Assembly: GCF_002742685.1 (NCBI RefSeq)
Contig: NZ_PEDM01000001.1
Location: 186,001 to 250,000 of the forward strand
Length of the DNA stretch: 64,000 nt
DNA from: Anoxybacillus flavithermus
GTDB taxonomy: Bacteria > Bacillota > Bacilli > Bacillales > Anoxybacillaceae
Direction of reading: 5' to 3'
Under the pieces are notes generated by a model. The model did no database searches and was not told where the DNA came from. It saw only the letters and a list, made by a program, of their open reading frames with translations. A program made the translations under genes and the position numbers. Within the stretch, counting starts at the first letter, position 1, and each line of letters begins with the position of its first letter. This document shows, piece by piece, positions 1 to 8,238 of the stretch.

Positions 1-1690
1 CCGTCGGCTCAGCGATGCGCATCAAGTCGTTTGTGCGCACGCGCGTCGCTAAAAGCGATTGATGGGCATCACGAAACGTCGTATCCGTAAGCAATACACG
101 GTTTTGTTGTTTAATCCATTGAACGAGCCCGTCTGCACCACGCTCATCTAAAATTTGTTTCGTTCCTTTTGGCATCGGTTCGATATAGTTTATTTTCGGA
201 ATGCGCGGCGGATCAAATACCGGCTTTTTCTTTGTTCCGATGCCCGGAAATCCATTTACGGTAACTGTTCCGATATATGACAACAGTTTCGTACCGCGGT
301 CTTTCCGTTTCGGGAAAATAAAGAGCTCTGGTGTCGTATCAATAAACGACGTATCGTATTCCCCTGTTAAAAATTTCGGATGTTGGACGACGTTTTCTAA
401 AAACGGAATGTTCGTTTTAATGCCGCGAATACGAAATTCACGCAAGTTGCGTAACATTTTCGCCGCCGCTTGTTCAAATGTTAACGCCCACGTCGTCACT
501 TTCACTAATAGCGAATCGTAATACGGTGTAATAACTGCTCCTTGGAAGCTATTCCCTGCATCTAAACGAACGCCGAAGCCGCCACCTGAGCGATATGCCA
601 TAATTTTCCCAGTGTCTGGCATAAAGTTATTTAACGGATCTTCTGTTGTGACGCGCGACTGAATCGCATATCCGTGCACATGAATATGTTCTTGTTTCGG
701 AATGCCAACTTTTTCGCTATGCAACGCATGCCCTTCCGCAATTAAAATTTGCGATTGGACGATATCGATGCCCGTAATCATTTCCGTAATCGTATGCTCG
801 ACTTGAATGCGCGGATTAACTTCAATAAAGTAAAACTCATCGCCAGAAACGAGAAACTCGACCGTTCCTGCGTTGACGTATTGCACGTTTTTCATGAGTT
901 TGACTGCCGCTTCACAAATTTCTTCGCGAAGCTCTTTAGAAAGCGATACGCTTGGCGCCACTTCGACCACTTTTTGATGGCGACGTTGCACGGAACAATC
1001 ACGGTCGTATAAATGAACGATGTTGCCGTATGCATCGCCTAAAATTTGCACTTCAATATGCTTTGGATTCTCAATTAATTTTTCGACATATACGTCATCG
1101 CTACCGAAAGCGGCTTTCGCTTCCGATTTGGCGCGCTCATACGCTTCTTTTACTTCCGATTGCGAACGAACGATGCGCATCCCGCGACCACCGCCGCCTA
1201 ATGCCGCTTTGATGATCATCGGATAACCGTATGTCTCGCCAAAGCGCACGACGTCCTCCAAGCTTTGCACAGGACCATCGCTTCCCGGAATGACCGGAAT
1301 GCCCGCTCGTTTCGCTTGGTGGCGCGCTTTTACTTTATCGCCAAACATATTTAAATGCTCTTGGCGTGGACCGATAAAAATGATGCCTTCTTCTTCGCAT
1401 CGTTTCGCAAATTCGATGTTTTCCGATAGAAATCCGTATCCCGGATGAATTGCGTCGACATCGTGCATTTTTGCAATTTCGATAATACCTTCGATATCTA
1501 AGTACGCTTCAATCGGTTTTTTTCCTTCCCCAACTAAATACGCTTCATCCGCTTTATAGCGATGGTACGATCCTGCGTCTTCGCGCGAATAAATCGCAAC
1601 GGTGCGAATACCGAGCTCATTGCACGCGCGAAAGACGCGAATCGCAATTTCTCCACGGTTTGCGACAAGCACTTTTTGAATACGCCTCAT
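1..1690 (-). CDS. pycA: pyruvate carboxylase, N-terminal part (cut by window edge)
   Basis: Biotin enzyme that makes oxaloacetate from pyruvate and bicarbonate, replenishing the TCA cycle in the cytoplasm. About 563 residues are visible out of the roughly 1,150 usual for the family; the 3' end lies outside the window. The biotin carboxylase domain fills residues 1-450, opening with VLVANRGEIAIRVFRA and carrying the glycine-rich ATP-grasp loop GGGGRGM. The carboxyltransferase domain begins with TDTTFRDAHQSLLATR near residue 545. The ATG at 1688-1690 sits 8 bases after a strong GGGGGAGG site. The gene lies downstream of ftsW in the same orientation, as in B. subtilis, with its own promoter-like sequence between them. 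No frameshift is seen. Confidence 0.97.
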   Translation of the reverse strand, partial: MRRIQKVLVANRGEIAIRVFRACNELGIRTVAIYSREDAGSYHRYKADEAYLVGEGKKPIEAYLDIEGIIEIAKMHDVDAIHPGYGFLSENIEFAKRCEEEGIIFIGPRQEHLNMFGDKVKARHQAKRAGIPVIPGSDGPVQSLEDVVRFGETYGYPMIIKAALGGGGRGMRIVRSQSEVKEAYERAKSEAKAAFGSDDVYVEKLIENPKHIEVQILGDAYGNIVHLYDRDCSVQRRHQKVVEVAPSVSLSKELREEICEAAVKLMKNVQYVNAGTVEFLVSGDEFYFIEVNPRIQVEHTITEMITGIDIVQSQILIAEGHALHSEKVGIPKQEHIHVHGYAIQSRVTTEDPLNNFMPDTGKIMAYRSGGGFGVRLDAGNSFQGAVITPYYDSLLVKVTTWALTFEQAAAKMLRNLREFRIRGIKTNIPFLENVVQHPKFLTGEYDTSFIDTTPELFIFPKRKDRGTKLLSYIGTVTVNGFPGIGTKKKPVFDPPRIPKINYIEPMPKGTKQILDERGADGLVQWIKQQNRVLLTDTTFRDAHQSLLATRVRTNDLMRIAEPT

Positions 1691-1721
1691 ATGTGATCCT
1701 CCCCCTATTCTTCATATAAAA

Positions 1722-1749
1722 ACTATAACGAATTTTCTGTATTTGTAAA
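1722..1749 (-). promoter_or_regulatory. candidate SigA promoter of pycA
   Basis: In the 64-base ftsW-pycA gap the minus strand reads TTTACA, 16 bases, TATAGT, followed about 30 bases later by the pycA start. Both hexamers match SigA consensus in five of six (-35) and five of six (-10) positions. No operator is recognised. Confidence 0.5.
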
Positions 1750-1754
1750 TAGGG

Positions 1755-2948
1755 TTACGAAAAAGAAATATGATTTTTTTGAATATTGTTTTTTTCATTT
1801 TTATGCTTTTCGTAGTTTGCCACTGCAGAAATGTTTGCGAGTACCCCCACAGACATCATAAGTAAAACGAGCGATGAACCGCCGTAGCTCACAAACGGCA
1901 AGGTAACGCCTGTAAGTGGAATGATTCCTGAAATTCCACCGAGATTGATAAATGCTTGAAAGCCAATCATCGTCGAAATGCCAATCGCTAATAAGCTGCC
2001 GAACGCATCGTGGCATTTTCTTGCAATAACAAAACCACGCAAGACGATAAACGATAATAAAAGAAGGACGAACGAAACACCAAATAAGCCAAGTTCTTCT
2101 GCAATAACCGCCATAATAAAGTCGGTATGCGCTTCCGGCAAATAACCGTACTTTTGAATGCTTTGCCCAAGTCCAAGCCCTTTTAAGCCTCCGTTTGCGA
2201 TCGCAAAATACGAGTTAATAAGCTGATATCCTTCTTTTTGAGGATATGCAAACGGATCTAGAAAACTGTAAATACGCGCCATGCGTACTTTTGTGAAAAC
2301 TTTATCATATATAAACGGACCAGAAATGAGCGCGACAAGACTAACAATCAAGCAGAACAATAACAACTGTTTCATTAACAGCCGTTTGCTTGCCGAAGAA
2401 GAAAAGATGATCGCCACGCAAATGACTCCGATGATAATCATCGTTCCAACGTCCGGCTGCAAGAAAATAAGCAAGCAAATAAACAGCATATAATAGATTG
2501 GAAAAAGTACCTCTTGTGGCGATGTTTGTAATTTTTTTTGTTTGTTTGCGAGCACCCCACTTAAATATACGATTAATCCGATTTTTGCAAACTCTGCTGG
2601 CTGAACATTCACCGGACCGAGTTTAATCCAGCTTGTCGCATTGTTGGCTGTATGTCCAAATAAAAGAACGTAAATGAGCGGCAAAGGCATAACAAAAAAA
2701 ACGAACTGCAAAAACTTTTTGCGCGCATAATGTTTATACGGAACAAATGCAATGAATAAAAACATACACGTTCCGATGATCCACGCCCATTTTTGTTTTT
2801 GAAAAAAATAATCGCTCGCCGTATGAAAACGAGTGACTGCTGTAATCATGCTTGCGCTATATACCATCACAAGCCCAAACAACGATAGTAAAAATACAGC
2901 GATGATGAGCGGATAATCATGATATTTCATAAACGTTTTTAAGCGCAT
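1755..2948 (-). CDS. ftsW: septal peptidoglycan glycosyltransferase FtsW
   Basis: SEDS-family polytopic membrane protein that polymerises lipid II at the division septum together with a class B penicillin-binding protein. It begins MRLKTFMKYHDYPL and has about ten hydrophobic segments. Family signatures are visible: VYSASM in the first segment, PAEFAKIGL in the middle, and LPEAHTDFIMAVIAEELG and LPFVSYGGSSL near the C-terminus. Length is about 397 residues, normal for FtsW. An in-frame GTG at 2969 would add seven residues, but AAGGAAG lies about 9 bases before the ATG at 2948, so that start is preferred. The position between ylaN and pycA matches B. subtilis ylaO/ftsW; FtsW is therefore preferred over RodA or SpoVE. 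Confidence 0.93.
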   Translation of the reverse strand: MRLKTFMKYHDYPLIIAVFLLSLFGLVMVYSASMITAVTRFHTASDYFFQKQKWAWIIGTCMFLFIAFVPYKHYARKKFLQFVFFVMPLPLIYVLLFGHTANNATSWIKLGPVNVQPAEFAKIGLIVYLSGVLANKQKKLQTSPQEVLFPIYYMLFICLLIFLQPDVGTMIIIGVICVAIIFSSSASKRLLMKQLLLFCLIVSLVALISGPFIYDKVFTKVRMARIYSFLDPFAYPQKEGYQLINSYFAIANGGLKGLGLGQSIQKYGYLPEAHTDFIMAVIAEELGLFGVSFVLLLLSFIVLRGFVIARKCHDAFGSLLAIGISTMIGFQAFINLGGISGIIPLTGVTLPFVSYGGSSLVLLMMSVGVLANISAVANYEKHKNEKNNIQKNHISFS

Positions 2949-2999
2949 AGGCTCCATCTTCCTTTTCACTTTCTTACTTGCATTGTACTACAAAACAGA

Positions 3000-3028
3000 A
3001 AAAACCCAAACGAAATTCGTTTGAGTTT
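3000..3028 (-). terminator. terminator after ylaN
   Basis: The 8-bp stem CAAACGAA/TTCGTTTG is flanked by T runs on both strands. On the minus strand it follows the ylaN stop codon directly and runs into six T. It separates ylaN from ftsW. Confidence 0.7.
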
Positions 3029-3031
3029 TTG

Positions 3032-3322
3032 TCACTTTTTCTTCTTTTTCGTGCACGCTTCATGCAACGCCGAAAGCTCCCGCTCAAGTCGGTCTAAAAT
3101 CGCCTTCCCGTCTTTTTCATCGACAAGTCCTAATCGGACCGCGAAATCAATTTCACGAGATAGTCCGAACATTTGCGTATCTAACACTTCTTCATACAGC
3201 GGACATTGCGGCATCGTTAAGTGGTCCATTTGCACTTGAATAAGCTTCACAATTTTTTCCGCATCCGCTTGCAATAACGAATAGGCTCTTTCTCGAAAGT
3301 TTATCGCCACTTCAGGCGTCAC
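3032..3322 (-). CDS. ylaN: YlaN (DUF1507) iron-homeostasis family protein
   Basis: Small cytoplasmic protein of 96 residues in the conserved YlaN family, recognisable from [20 protein letters not shown] and [17 protein letters not shown]. YlaN homologues in Bacillus and Staphylococcus have been linked to iron homeostasis and the Fur regulator; that role is family knowledge and is not visible here. The GTG start at 3322 follows GGAGG with 7 bases spacing. The Lys-rich tail (TKKKKK) ends the protein. The gene is monocistronic between its own terminator and a divergent ylaL. The ylaM glutaminase gene found next to it in B. subtilis is absent. Confidence 0.9.
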   Translation of the reverse strand: MTPEVAINFRERAYSLLQADAEKIVKLIQVQMDHLTMPQCPLYEEVLDTQMFGLSREIDFAVRLGLVDEKDGKAILDRLERELSALHEACTKKKKK

Positions 3323-3408
3323 GTCGACCCCTCCGTTCCGTACGTTCCTGTTTCTTCATCTTATCGTGAATACGAAAAAAATGCAAGCATCGTGTCTTGA
3401 CGAACAAT

Positions 3409-3437
3409 TTTACAAACAAGTGCTTTCATCATATAAT
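3409..3437 (+). promoter_or_regulatory. SigA-type promoter of ylaL
   Basis: TTTACA, 17 bases, TATAAT lies 24 bases before the ylaL start codon. It also shows that the longer in-frame reading from 3366 cannot be the natural start, since that codon lies upstream of the promoter. Confidence 0.6.
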
Positions 3438-3461
3438 GAAAGGCAGATAGGGGGAATGAAC

Positions 3462-3956
3462 ATGGTCATCGTCATCAAAGGGAACGTCAAATTTACAATT
3501 ACACTCGACCCGAGCGTATGGATTTTTGACGATCGTAAAGTAGATGTACATACTTATTTTACACGTCAGCCGCAAACAGAACAACGAGAAGACATCGACG
3601 ACATTCAAAAAATTTCAGCGTATTGGGACCGCGAAATTCAAGAAGGAGCGGTGTCTCCTCCAACATTACAAACAGAAAAGCAGTTTGAAAAAGAAAAAAT
3701 ATTAACAGGTACGTTCGGGATGCCATTTGCCCCGTTTTTACGCAATGCGGAACCAAACGACGATGCAACACGTGTCACCATCGTCACAGAAAACGGCGAT
3801 ACAACAATTTCACTTAGTGAAGCTTATGAGCTGTTATTATGTTTTTCAAAAGATGGAAAACCGCTCAAAGAAGATGGGCCTGTCCATATTTATTTCGGTG
3901 ATGGTTCAAATCGCGACAACCCAATCACGCACGTGCGAGCATTTATTGTCGAGTGA
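3462..3956 (+). CDS. ylaL: YlaL conserved hypothetical protein
   Basis: A protein of 164 residues, matching by position and size the Bacillus YlaL family of unknown function. It begins MVIVIKGNVKFTITLDPSVW. It has no signal peptide or membrane segment and is acidic and probably cytoplasmic. The ATG at 3462 is chosen because AGGGGGA ends 6 bases upstream and a promoter lies just before it; an upstream in-frame start at 3366 would precede that promoter. The C-terminal part reads as beta-rich, with VTIVTENGDTTISLSEAYELL. The gene faces ylaK across a shared terminator. I can give no function from sequence. Confidence 0.8.
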   Translation: MVIVIKGNVKFTITLDPSVWIFDDRKVDVHTYFTRQPQTEQREDIDDIQKISAYWDREIQEGAVSPPTLQTEKQFEKEKILTGTFGMPFAPFLRNAEPNDDATRVTIVTENGDTTISLSEAYELLLCFSKDGKPLKEDGPVHIYFGDGSNRDNPITHVRAFIVE

Positions 3957-3977
3957 AAAGAGGCGAATGCCTCTTTT
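3956..3977. terminator. bidirectional terminator between ylaL and ylaK
   Basis: The 9-bp stem AAAAGAGGC/GCCTCTTTT with loop GAAT has A and T ends that suit both convergent genes. It overlaps the last base of ylaL and ends just before the ylaK stop. Confidence 0.8.
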
Positions 3978-3978
3978 C

Positions 3979-5310
3979 TTATAAAAGATCTGCCGCCAGC
4001 TGTGCAAGCGATGAACGCTCTCCTTTAATTAATCGCACGTGCCCAGCCACTTTTTGTTCTTTAAATTTTTCAACGACGTATGTGAGCCCATTATTATATT
4101 CATCTAAATACGGATGATCAATTTGAGCCGGATCGCCCATTAATACAATTTTACTTCGCTCCCCGACGCGCGTTAAAATCGTTTTCACTTCATGTTTCGT
4201 TAAGTTTTGCGCCTCATCAATAATAATAAACTGCTCTGGAATGCTTCGACCACGTATATACGTGAGCGCCTCCACTTCAATCGACCCCATACCCGATAAA
4301 ATCGCATCAAGTTCACTCGGCTTTTTCGTATCAAATAAAAAATGTAAGTTGTCAAAAATCGGTTGCATCCACGGACGCAATTTTTCTTGCTTCTCCCCCG
4401 GCAAATAGCCGATATCTTTTCCGACCGGTACAATCGGACGAGCAACAAGCAATTTTTTATATAGCCGTAAATCTTCTGTCTGCATCAGTCCTGCCGCTAA
4501 CGCCAGCAACGTCTTTCCTGTCCCAGCTTTTCCGATGAGCGTCACAAGCGGAATGTCGGTGCGAAGCAACAGTTCACATGCCATCGTTTGTTGCACGTTG
4601 CGCGGGCGAATGCCCCAAATGTGATCGTAATGAAAGACGAGTTTGCGCACTTTTTTTCCGGTATGATCGACCATCCCAAGCGCTGATGACGAACCGCCAA
4701 GCGCATCTTTCATAATAATAAACTGATTCGGATAAAACGGGTGGTTTGTAATTTCCGAAAGCACAAGTTCGCCTTTTTCATAAAAGCGGACCAAATGTTC
4801 CGGGCTTATGTACAAATCTAAAAAGCCGGTGTAAATATGATCAATTTCAACAACGCGATCGCTTAAAAAATCTTCCGCCTCTAGCCCAATCGCGTCGGCT
4901 TTGACGCGGACGAGCGCATCTTTGCTAACTAAAATGACTGGACGCCCATTTTCTTTCGTTTGTTCTTCTAACGATAAATTTTTCGCCACAGCTAAAATGC
5001 GATTGTCGTTCGTTTTCTCAACGAAAATTTCTTGCAGCTGTTGAAACGAGCGATGATTTAATTCAATGCGCAACACACCACCATTATCGAGCGGAATTTT
5101 TTCATGTAGTTTTCCGTTTTGTCTTAAATGATCGATGAGTTTAGATACTTGGCGAGCGTTTCTTCCTACTTCGTCCATATATCGCTTTTTTGAATCCACT
5201 TCTTCTAAGACGACAGCTGGGATAACGACTTCATTATCTTGAAAGGAAAAAATGGAATACGGATCTTGTAAAAGTACGTTTGTATCTAACACGTATATTT
5301 TTTTGCTCAC
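3979..5310 (-). CDS. ylaK: PIN-PhoH fusion ATPase/RNase YlaK
   Basis: A 443-residue cytoplasmic protein with an N-terminal PIN nuclease domain (residues about 4-150, opening with YVLDTNVLLQDP, the first acidic residue of PIN nucleases) fused to a PhoH-like P-loop ATPase (residues about 230-440). The Walker A motif reads GKAGTGKT and the Walker B region IIIDEAQNL. Such PhoH2-type fusions are RNA helicase/ribonucleases in other bacteria; that activity is inferred here. The GTG start at 5310 follows AAGGGGG by 8 bases. Between convergent ylaL and divergent ylaJ, the order is as in B. subtilis. Confidence 0.92.
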   Translation of the reverse strand: MSKKIYVLDTNVLLQDPYSIFSFQDNEVVIPAVVLEEVDSKKRYMDEVGRNARQVSKLIDHLRQNGKLHEKIPLDNGGVLRIELNHRSFQQLQEIFVEKTNDNRILAVAKNLSLEEQTKENGRPVILVSKDALVRVKADAIGLEAEDFLSDRVVEIDHIYTGFLDLYISPEHLVRFYEKGELVLSEITNHPFYPNQFIIMKDALGGSSSALGMVDHTGKKVRKLVFHYDHIWGIRPRNVQQTMACELLLRTDIPLVTLIGKAGTGKTLLALAAGLMQTEDLRLYKKLLVARPIVPVGKDIGYLPGEKQEKLRPWMQPIFDNLHFLFDTKKPSELDAILSGMGSIEVEALTYIRGRSIPEQFIIIDEAQNLTKHEVKTILTRVGERSKIVLMGDPAQIDHPYLDEYNNGLTYVVEKFKEQKVAGHVRLIKGERSSLAQLAADLL

Positions 5311-5370
5311 GCTTTTTCCCCCTTGACGACCGTCGCTGGACGGGATTGTTGTTTATATATATGAACGGGC

Positions 5371-5400
5371 GCATAAAGATAGAAGAAGTTTTGCAAAATA
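5371..5400 (+). promoter_or_regulatory. candidate SigG promoter of ylaJ
   Basis: GCATA, 18 bases, CAAAATA fits the forespore SigG pattern (GHATR, about 18, CATNHTA) with one mismatch in the -10 element. It lies 28 bases before the ylaJ start, and YhcN/YlaJ lipoproteins are spore proteins, which fits forespore expression. Confidence 0.45.
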
Positions 5401-5428
5401 AAGTTAAAGAAGAAAAGGGGTGGATTAG

Positions 5429-6004
5429 TTGAAATATATCATCATCTTCATGTTGCTTTTTATAAGCGCCTGCGGACAACAAGCACAGCCGAACGATCGC
5501 GATTCGCTCGTTCATGTGAAAAATACGACAAATGAGAAAATCGTCAATAAATCTGGGCAACAAATCGCGCGTCATCTCGCAAATCTTGCGAGCAGCGTGC
5601 CGAATGTGAACGATGCGACCGTGTTAGTTGTTGGGAAATATGCGTTAGTAGGCATCGATGTGAACGCTAAGCTTGATCCGTCGCGTGTCGGAACGGTGAA
5701 ATATTCCGTTGTGGAAAGTTTACAAAAAGATCCGTACGGGGCAAATGCGATCGTCATTGCTGATGCGGATTTGAATACGCGGTTACGCGACATTCAAAAG
5801 CAAGTGGAGAAAGGAAAGCCGATTCAAGGGTTTATGGACGAATTAGCCGCCATTGTCGGACGCGTCATGCCGGAAATTCCGAGCGACTTTCTTCAAACGA
5901 AAAATCCGCGCTCAACACGACAAAACGACAAGCAGTTAAACGATGGCGAACAACAGCAACTCGAAAACGAACAACAAAAGCAATCAAACGACCATATGAA
6001 ATAA
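5429..6004 (+). CDS. ylaJ: YhcN/YlaJ family sporulation lipoprotein
   Basis: A 191-residue lipoprotein. The signal peptide MKYIIIFMLLFISAC ends in an ISAC lipobox, so the mature N-terminus is the lipidated Cys15. The YhcN/YlaJ domain (residues about 30-155) contains RHLANLASSVPNVNDATVLV and a KDPYGANAIV segment. The C-terminal 40 residues are low-complexity and rich in Gln and Asn. The start is TTG at 5429, 7 bases after AAAGGGG, which places the positively charged N-region correctly. Family members are spore inner-membrane lipoproteins whose exact function is unclear. The upstream region resembles a SigG promoter. Confidence 0.9.
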   Translation: MKYIIIFMLLFISACGQQAQPNDRDSLVHVKNTTNEKIVNKSGQQIARHLANLASSVPNVNDATVLVVGKYALVGIDVNAKLDPSRVGTVKYSVVESLQKDPYGANAIVIADADLNTRLRDIQKQVEKGKPIQGFMDELAAIVGRVMPEIPSDFLQTKNPRSTRQNDKQLNDGEQQQLENEQQKQSNDHMK

Positions 6005-6027
6005 GCCGAGCGTATCGCTCGGCTTAT
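6001..6027. terminator. bidirectional terminator after ylaJ
   Basis: A 12-bp perfect stem (ATAAGCCGAGCG and its complement) with loop TAT sits between the convergent ylaJ and the flavin-fold gene and overlaps both stop codons. No long T run is present, so termination strength is uncertain. Confidence 0.6.
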
Positions 6028-6479
6028 GCTTGTTTTAATGCGCTCATCACTTGTTGATCGAGCTTGGCAGCGGCTTGCGCATCGTACGTTTTTTCGTATT
6101 TCGGTTCGACGGAAATTTTTGCTCCGTAAAACATCACATCACGCACTTCTTCAATATCGACTTGAATAACGGCAAGCTTTAGCGGAACGTTTTCTAATTT
6201 TTCAACTTTCACATGCGCTTTTCCGCTAATCGAATACGTCGATTCGTTGGCGATCAAAACGATCGAAATCGCTGGATTAGCTTGCACGTTTGCGACGATG
6301 CGTGAACGTTGATCGACGGCAAAATACAATCGGTCAGGCGTCGGGGCGTACACCCATGAAATCGCACTTGCATTTGGGGCGCCTGTTTCATGATCGATCG
6401 TACATACAATGACATATCGTTCTTTTTGTAACGCTTGGAACAAAGGCTCAATTAATGTCGGTTCTACCGCATTTGGCAT
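6024..6479 (-). CDS. pyridoxamine 5'-phosphate oxidase-fold protein
   Basis: A 151-residue protein with the split beta-barrel FMN-binding fold of the pyridoxamine 5'-phosphate oxidase superfamily. The evidence is the pattern EPLFQALQKERYVIVCTIDH, then NASAISWVYA, then DRLYFAVDQRSRIVANVQAN and the Gly-rich SISGKAHV. Such proteins bind FMN, heme or F420, and the substrate cannot be read from sequence. The ATG at 6479 follows AAGGAGGG with 6 bases spacing. It is absent from the B. subtilis ylaI-ylaJ interval as I know it, so it is an insertion relative to that order. Confidence 0.8.
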   Translation of the reverse strand: MPNAVEPTLIEPLFQALQKERYVIVCTIDHETGAPNASAISWVYAPTPDRLYFAVDQRSRIVANVQANPAISIVLIANESTYSISGKAHVKVEKLENVPLKLAVIQVDIEEVRDVMFYGAKISVEPKYEKTYDAQAAAKLDQQVMSALKQA

Positions 6480-6549
6480 ATGTATCCCTCCTTATTTTTA
6501 TCATACCTTTTTTTCACACACTTTCAAATGATATGATATACTAATTTTT

Positions 6550-6667
6550 AAGAAAAGCGCAAAGCGCCCGCCTATCGGCGAAGAGCGAACAAGCCCCACC
6601 GAGGAGGCTGTCGCCGCCGCAGTGTGGGGCGAATCTACTCGAGCCGATGGCGCTTGGAGCTAGACAT
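6550..6667. repeat. 118-base structured repeat element
   Basis: A GC-rich block in an AT-rich intergenic region. Its ends AAGCGCC and GGCGCTT pair. Inside are the small hairpin GCC-tatc-GGC and a longer stem GCCCCAC/GTGTGGGGC enclosing the GGAGGCTGTCGCCGCCG segment. It starts AAGAAAAGCGCAAAGCG and ends TTGGAGCTAGACAT. A copy lacking the middle is at 30126-30155, which shows it is a dispersed element. It has no coding capacity. Resembles the small non-autonomous intergenic repeats of thermophilic bacilli; family name unknown. Confidence 0.65.
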
Positions 6668-6734
6668 CAATTCGAAATTTTATACTTTCTTATCTTTTTT
6701 AAAAAATTTTTAAAAAAACATGTGAGGTTTGACG

Positions 6735-6935
6735 ATGAGAGTACGATGCATTCTTTGTGAAAAAATAGATACGTTAAACGATGAAACGTTGCTTGCGAAA
6801 CGGTTGCGCAACCGCCCGATTCATACATATATGTGTGAACCGTGCCATGAGCGCATTGCGCAAAAAACGAAAGAGCGGCTTGCAACCGGGAAATTTCGCT
6901 TTTTCCGAACGAGCAAACACGAAACGGAATGGTAA
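6735..6935 (+). CDS. ylaI: YlaI zinc-binding small protein (DUF2197)
   Basis: A 66-residue protein beginning MRVRCILCEKID, with two CxxC knuckles (CILC near residue 5 and CEPC near residue 36) expected to bind one zinc. The tail is basic. This is the YlaI/DUF2197 family, of unknown function. The ATG at 6735 lies 7 bases after GAGG; an in-frame TTG six bases upstream is possible but less well placed. The position between ylaJ and ylaH follows the ancestral order, although two foreign genes now separate it from each neighbour. Confidence 0.85.
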   Translation: MRVRCILCEKIDTLNDETLLAKRLRNRPIHTYMCEPCHERIAQKTKERLATGKFRFFRTSKHETEW

Positions 6936-6937
6936 TC

Positions 6938-6968
6938 GTCCCCTCCCTCTTGTAAGATTGGAGGGGAC
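6938..6968. terminator. stem-loop between ylaI and the Rpn gene
   Basis: The 9-bp stem GTCCCCTCC/GGAGGGGAC has a 13-base loop between the convergent ylaI and Rpn genes. There is no T run on either side, so it may act as a weak terminator or an mRNA end stabiliser. Confidence 0.45.
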
Positions 6969-6980
6969 ATAGCAAACAAC

Positions 6981-7844
6981 TTATTCTTTTTCCAACAGCT
7001 GTTTCACTTTTTCTTCCGTAAGATCGGTGAGGCTCGCAATGTTTTGTATACTCATCCCTTTTCGCGCCATCGTTTGTACGATATGCTTCATTCCTTGTTT
7101 CACCCCTTCTTCTCTTCCTCTTTCCAACGCTTTTTGTTCATACGAAATAATCAATTCCATCACTTGTTCTCTTTCTTTCGTCTCCATTTCATTCACCTCG
7201 CTTCGTAATTTTTCTTCTTCTTCGTCTGATAGCTTTACATATGTTTCAAAAAAGCCAAACAATAACCGTCGTTTCGCTTCGTCTAACTCCATTCGGACAA
7301 GCATGCGCAAAAATTGTTTTTTCAGTTCTACTCGTTCATGTTCAGTATACCCCATCTTGCTTAACAATGCAGCGGCGATCGGGTTGTCTTGGCGAATGTA
7401 GTTGCGCCAGTTTTGTTTACGAAGTTCCACAGTGAAAAAATGAAAGTCGAGGACTTTGCCAAAAGGAAATTGGATAGTAAATGTAGATCGTTCGTCGCGG
7501 ATCGTATCGTAGCTAAAGACAGCAATTGGCACAATGTTTTTGCGGTACTTTTCAAACAAGCGACTAAAGTAAATAAACATGCGTTCGGGAAACGATGGTT
7601 GGACGTAGCTTTGATTTTCGATATGGACAATCATCAGGCTATCCTCCCCTTTCAATTTCGTTTCGACTAACAAATCAACGCGGTACTTCTCCCCTGCCGT
7701 CACATCAGTAAACAGCTCCTCCGATAAAAACGATACGTGTTGAAAGTCGATATGCTCGTGCATCGTCGGGAAAAAGAGAAAAATAAATTCCTCAAAAAAC
7801 GTTTGAATTAACTCTTTAAACAAACGGTCATGGTCAATGGACAT
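6981..7844 (-). CDS. Rpn family PD-(D/E)XK nuclease/putative transposase
   Basis: A 287-residue protein of the Rpn (recombination-promoting nuclease) family. The N-terminal nuclease fold starts SIDHDRLFKELIQTFFEEFI; acidic residues lie in YRVDLLVETK, and a HIENQS motif replaces the usual ExK. The C-terminal third is helical and charged and ends with IASLTDLTEEKVKQLLEKE, like a helix-turn-helix. The ATG at 7844 is chosen because GAGGTGA precedes it by 4 bases; an upstream in-frame start at 7889 has no site. Family members have been tied to DNA degradation and recombination. It interrupts the ylaH-ylaI order and is probably acquired. Confidence 0.85.
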   Translation of the reverse strand: MSIDHDRLFKELIQTFFEEFIFLFFPTMHEHIDFQHVSFLSEELFTDVTAGEKYRVDLLVETKLKGEDSLMIVHIENQSYVQPSFPERMFIYFSRLFEKYRKNIVPIAVFSYDTIRDERSTFTIQFPFGKVLDFHFFTVELRKQNWRNYIRQDNPIAAALLSKMGYTEHERVELKKQFLRMLVRMELDEAKRRLLFGFFETYVKLSDEEEEKLRSEVNEMETKEREQVMELIISYEQKALERGREEGVKQGMKHIVQTMARKGMSIQNIASLTDLTEEKVKQLLEKE

Positions 7845-7930
7845 ACATTCACCTCGCATACTTCTTTCCATGTTTTTATTCGACAACAAGGATCATTTTT
7901 CCTCTATATGTTAGAATGTTCAATTAAGAA

Positions 7931-7958
7931 AAGCGCCCTGCATAAAACATGGGCGCTT
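7931..7958 (-). terminator. terminator after the 93-residue gene
   Basis: On the minus strand the 8-bp stem AAGCGCCC/GGGCGCTT with a 12-base loop is followed by TTCTTAATT. It ends the typA-ylaH transcription unit. Confidence 0.75.
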
Positions 7959-8238
7959 ATTGGTAATTGACATATTTTTCAGGTTCGCGATTGATTTGAT
8001 CGAGCATCGTTTCGACGAGTTCAGCTGGAAAGCGAAACGTGCGCGGTTCGTTGTTTACGGTAAATGCAACTGTATAGACGTCATCTTCTTTTGTATATGC
8101 GATTTGCTGAACCGCATGATCTTCACGCAATAAGTCGGCAAAAAATTGTTCCGTCTCTCGTGCCGCCGTATCGTCTGGGCGTGCCTGCGCAACCACTTTA
8201 ATCGTCAGCCAATTGTATACCGCATCTTGTAGTTTCAC
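7957..8238 (-). CDS. conserved hypothetical protein after ylaH
   Basis: A 93-residue soluble protein that begins [20 protein letters not shown] and ends EKYVNYQ; I do not recognise a named family. Secondary structure reads as alpha then a beta-hairpin pair ([17 protein letters not shown]) then alpha. The start is GTG at 8238, overlapping the ylaH stop as GTGA, so it is translationally coupled to ylaH. GGGGGGA lies 6 bases upstream. It is not part of the B. subtilis ylaH-ylaI order that I know; its tight coupling argues that it is a real gene and not a shadow. Confidence 0.75.
   Translation of the reverse strand: MKLQDAVYNWLTIKVVAQARPDDTAARETEQFFADLLREDHAVQQIAYTKEDDVYTVAFTVNNEPRTFRFPAELVETMLDQINREPEKYVNYQ

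Noticed and set aside
201-1226. Several plus-strand open frames of 68-106 codons
   Set aside because: They lie inside pycA on the opposite strand, lack ribosome sites and have no protein-like features.
7921-7960. Third copy of the 6550 repeat
   Set aside because: It shares only AAGAAAAGCG; the rest is a plain terminator stem for the gene at 7957-8238.
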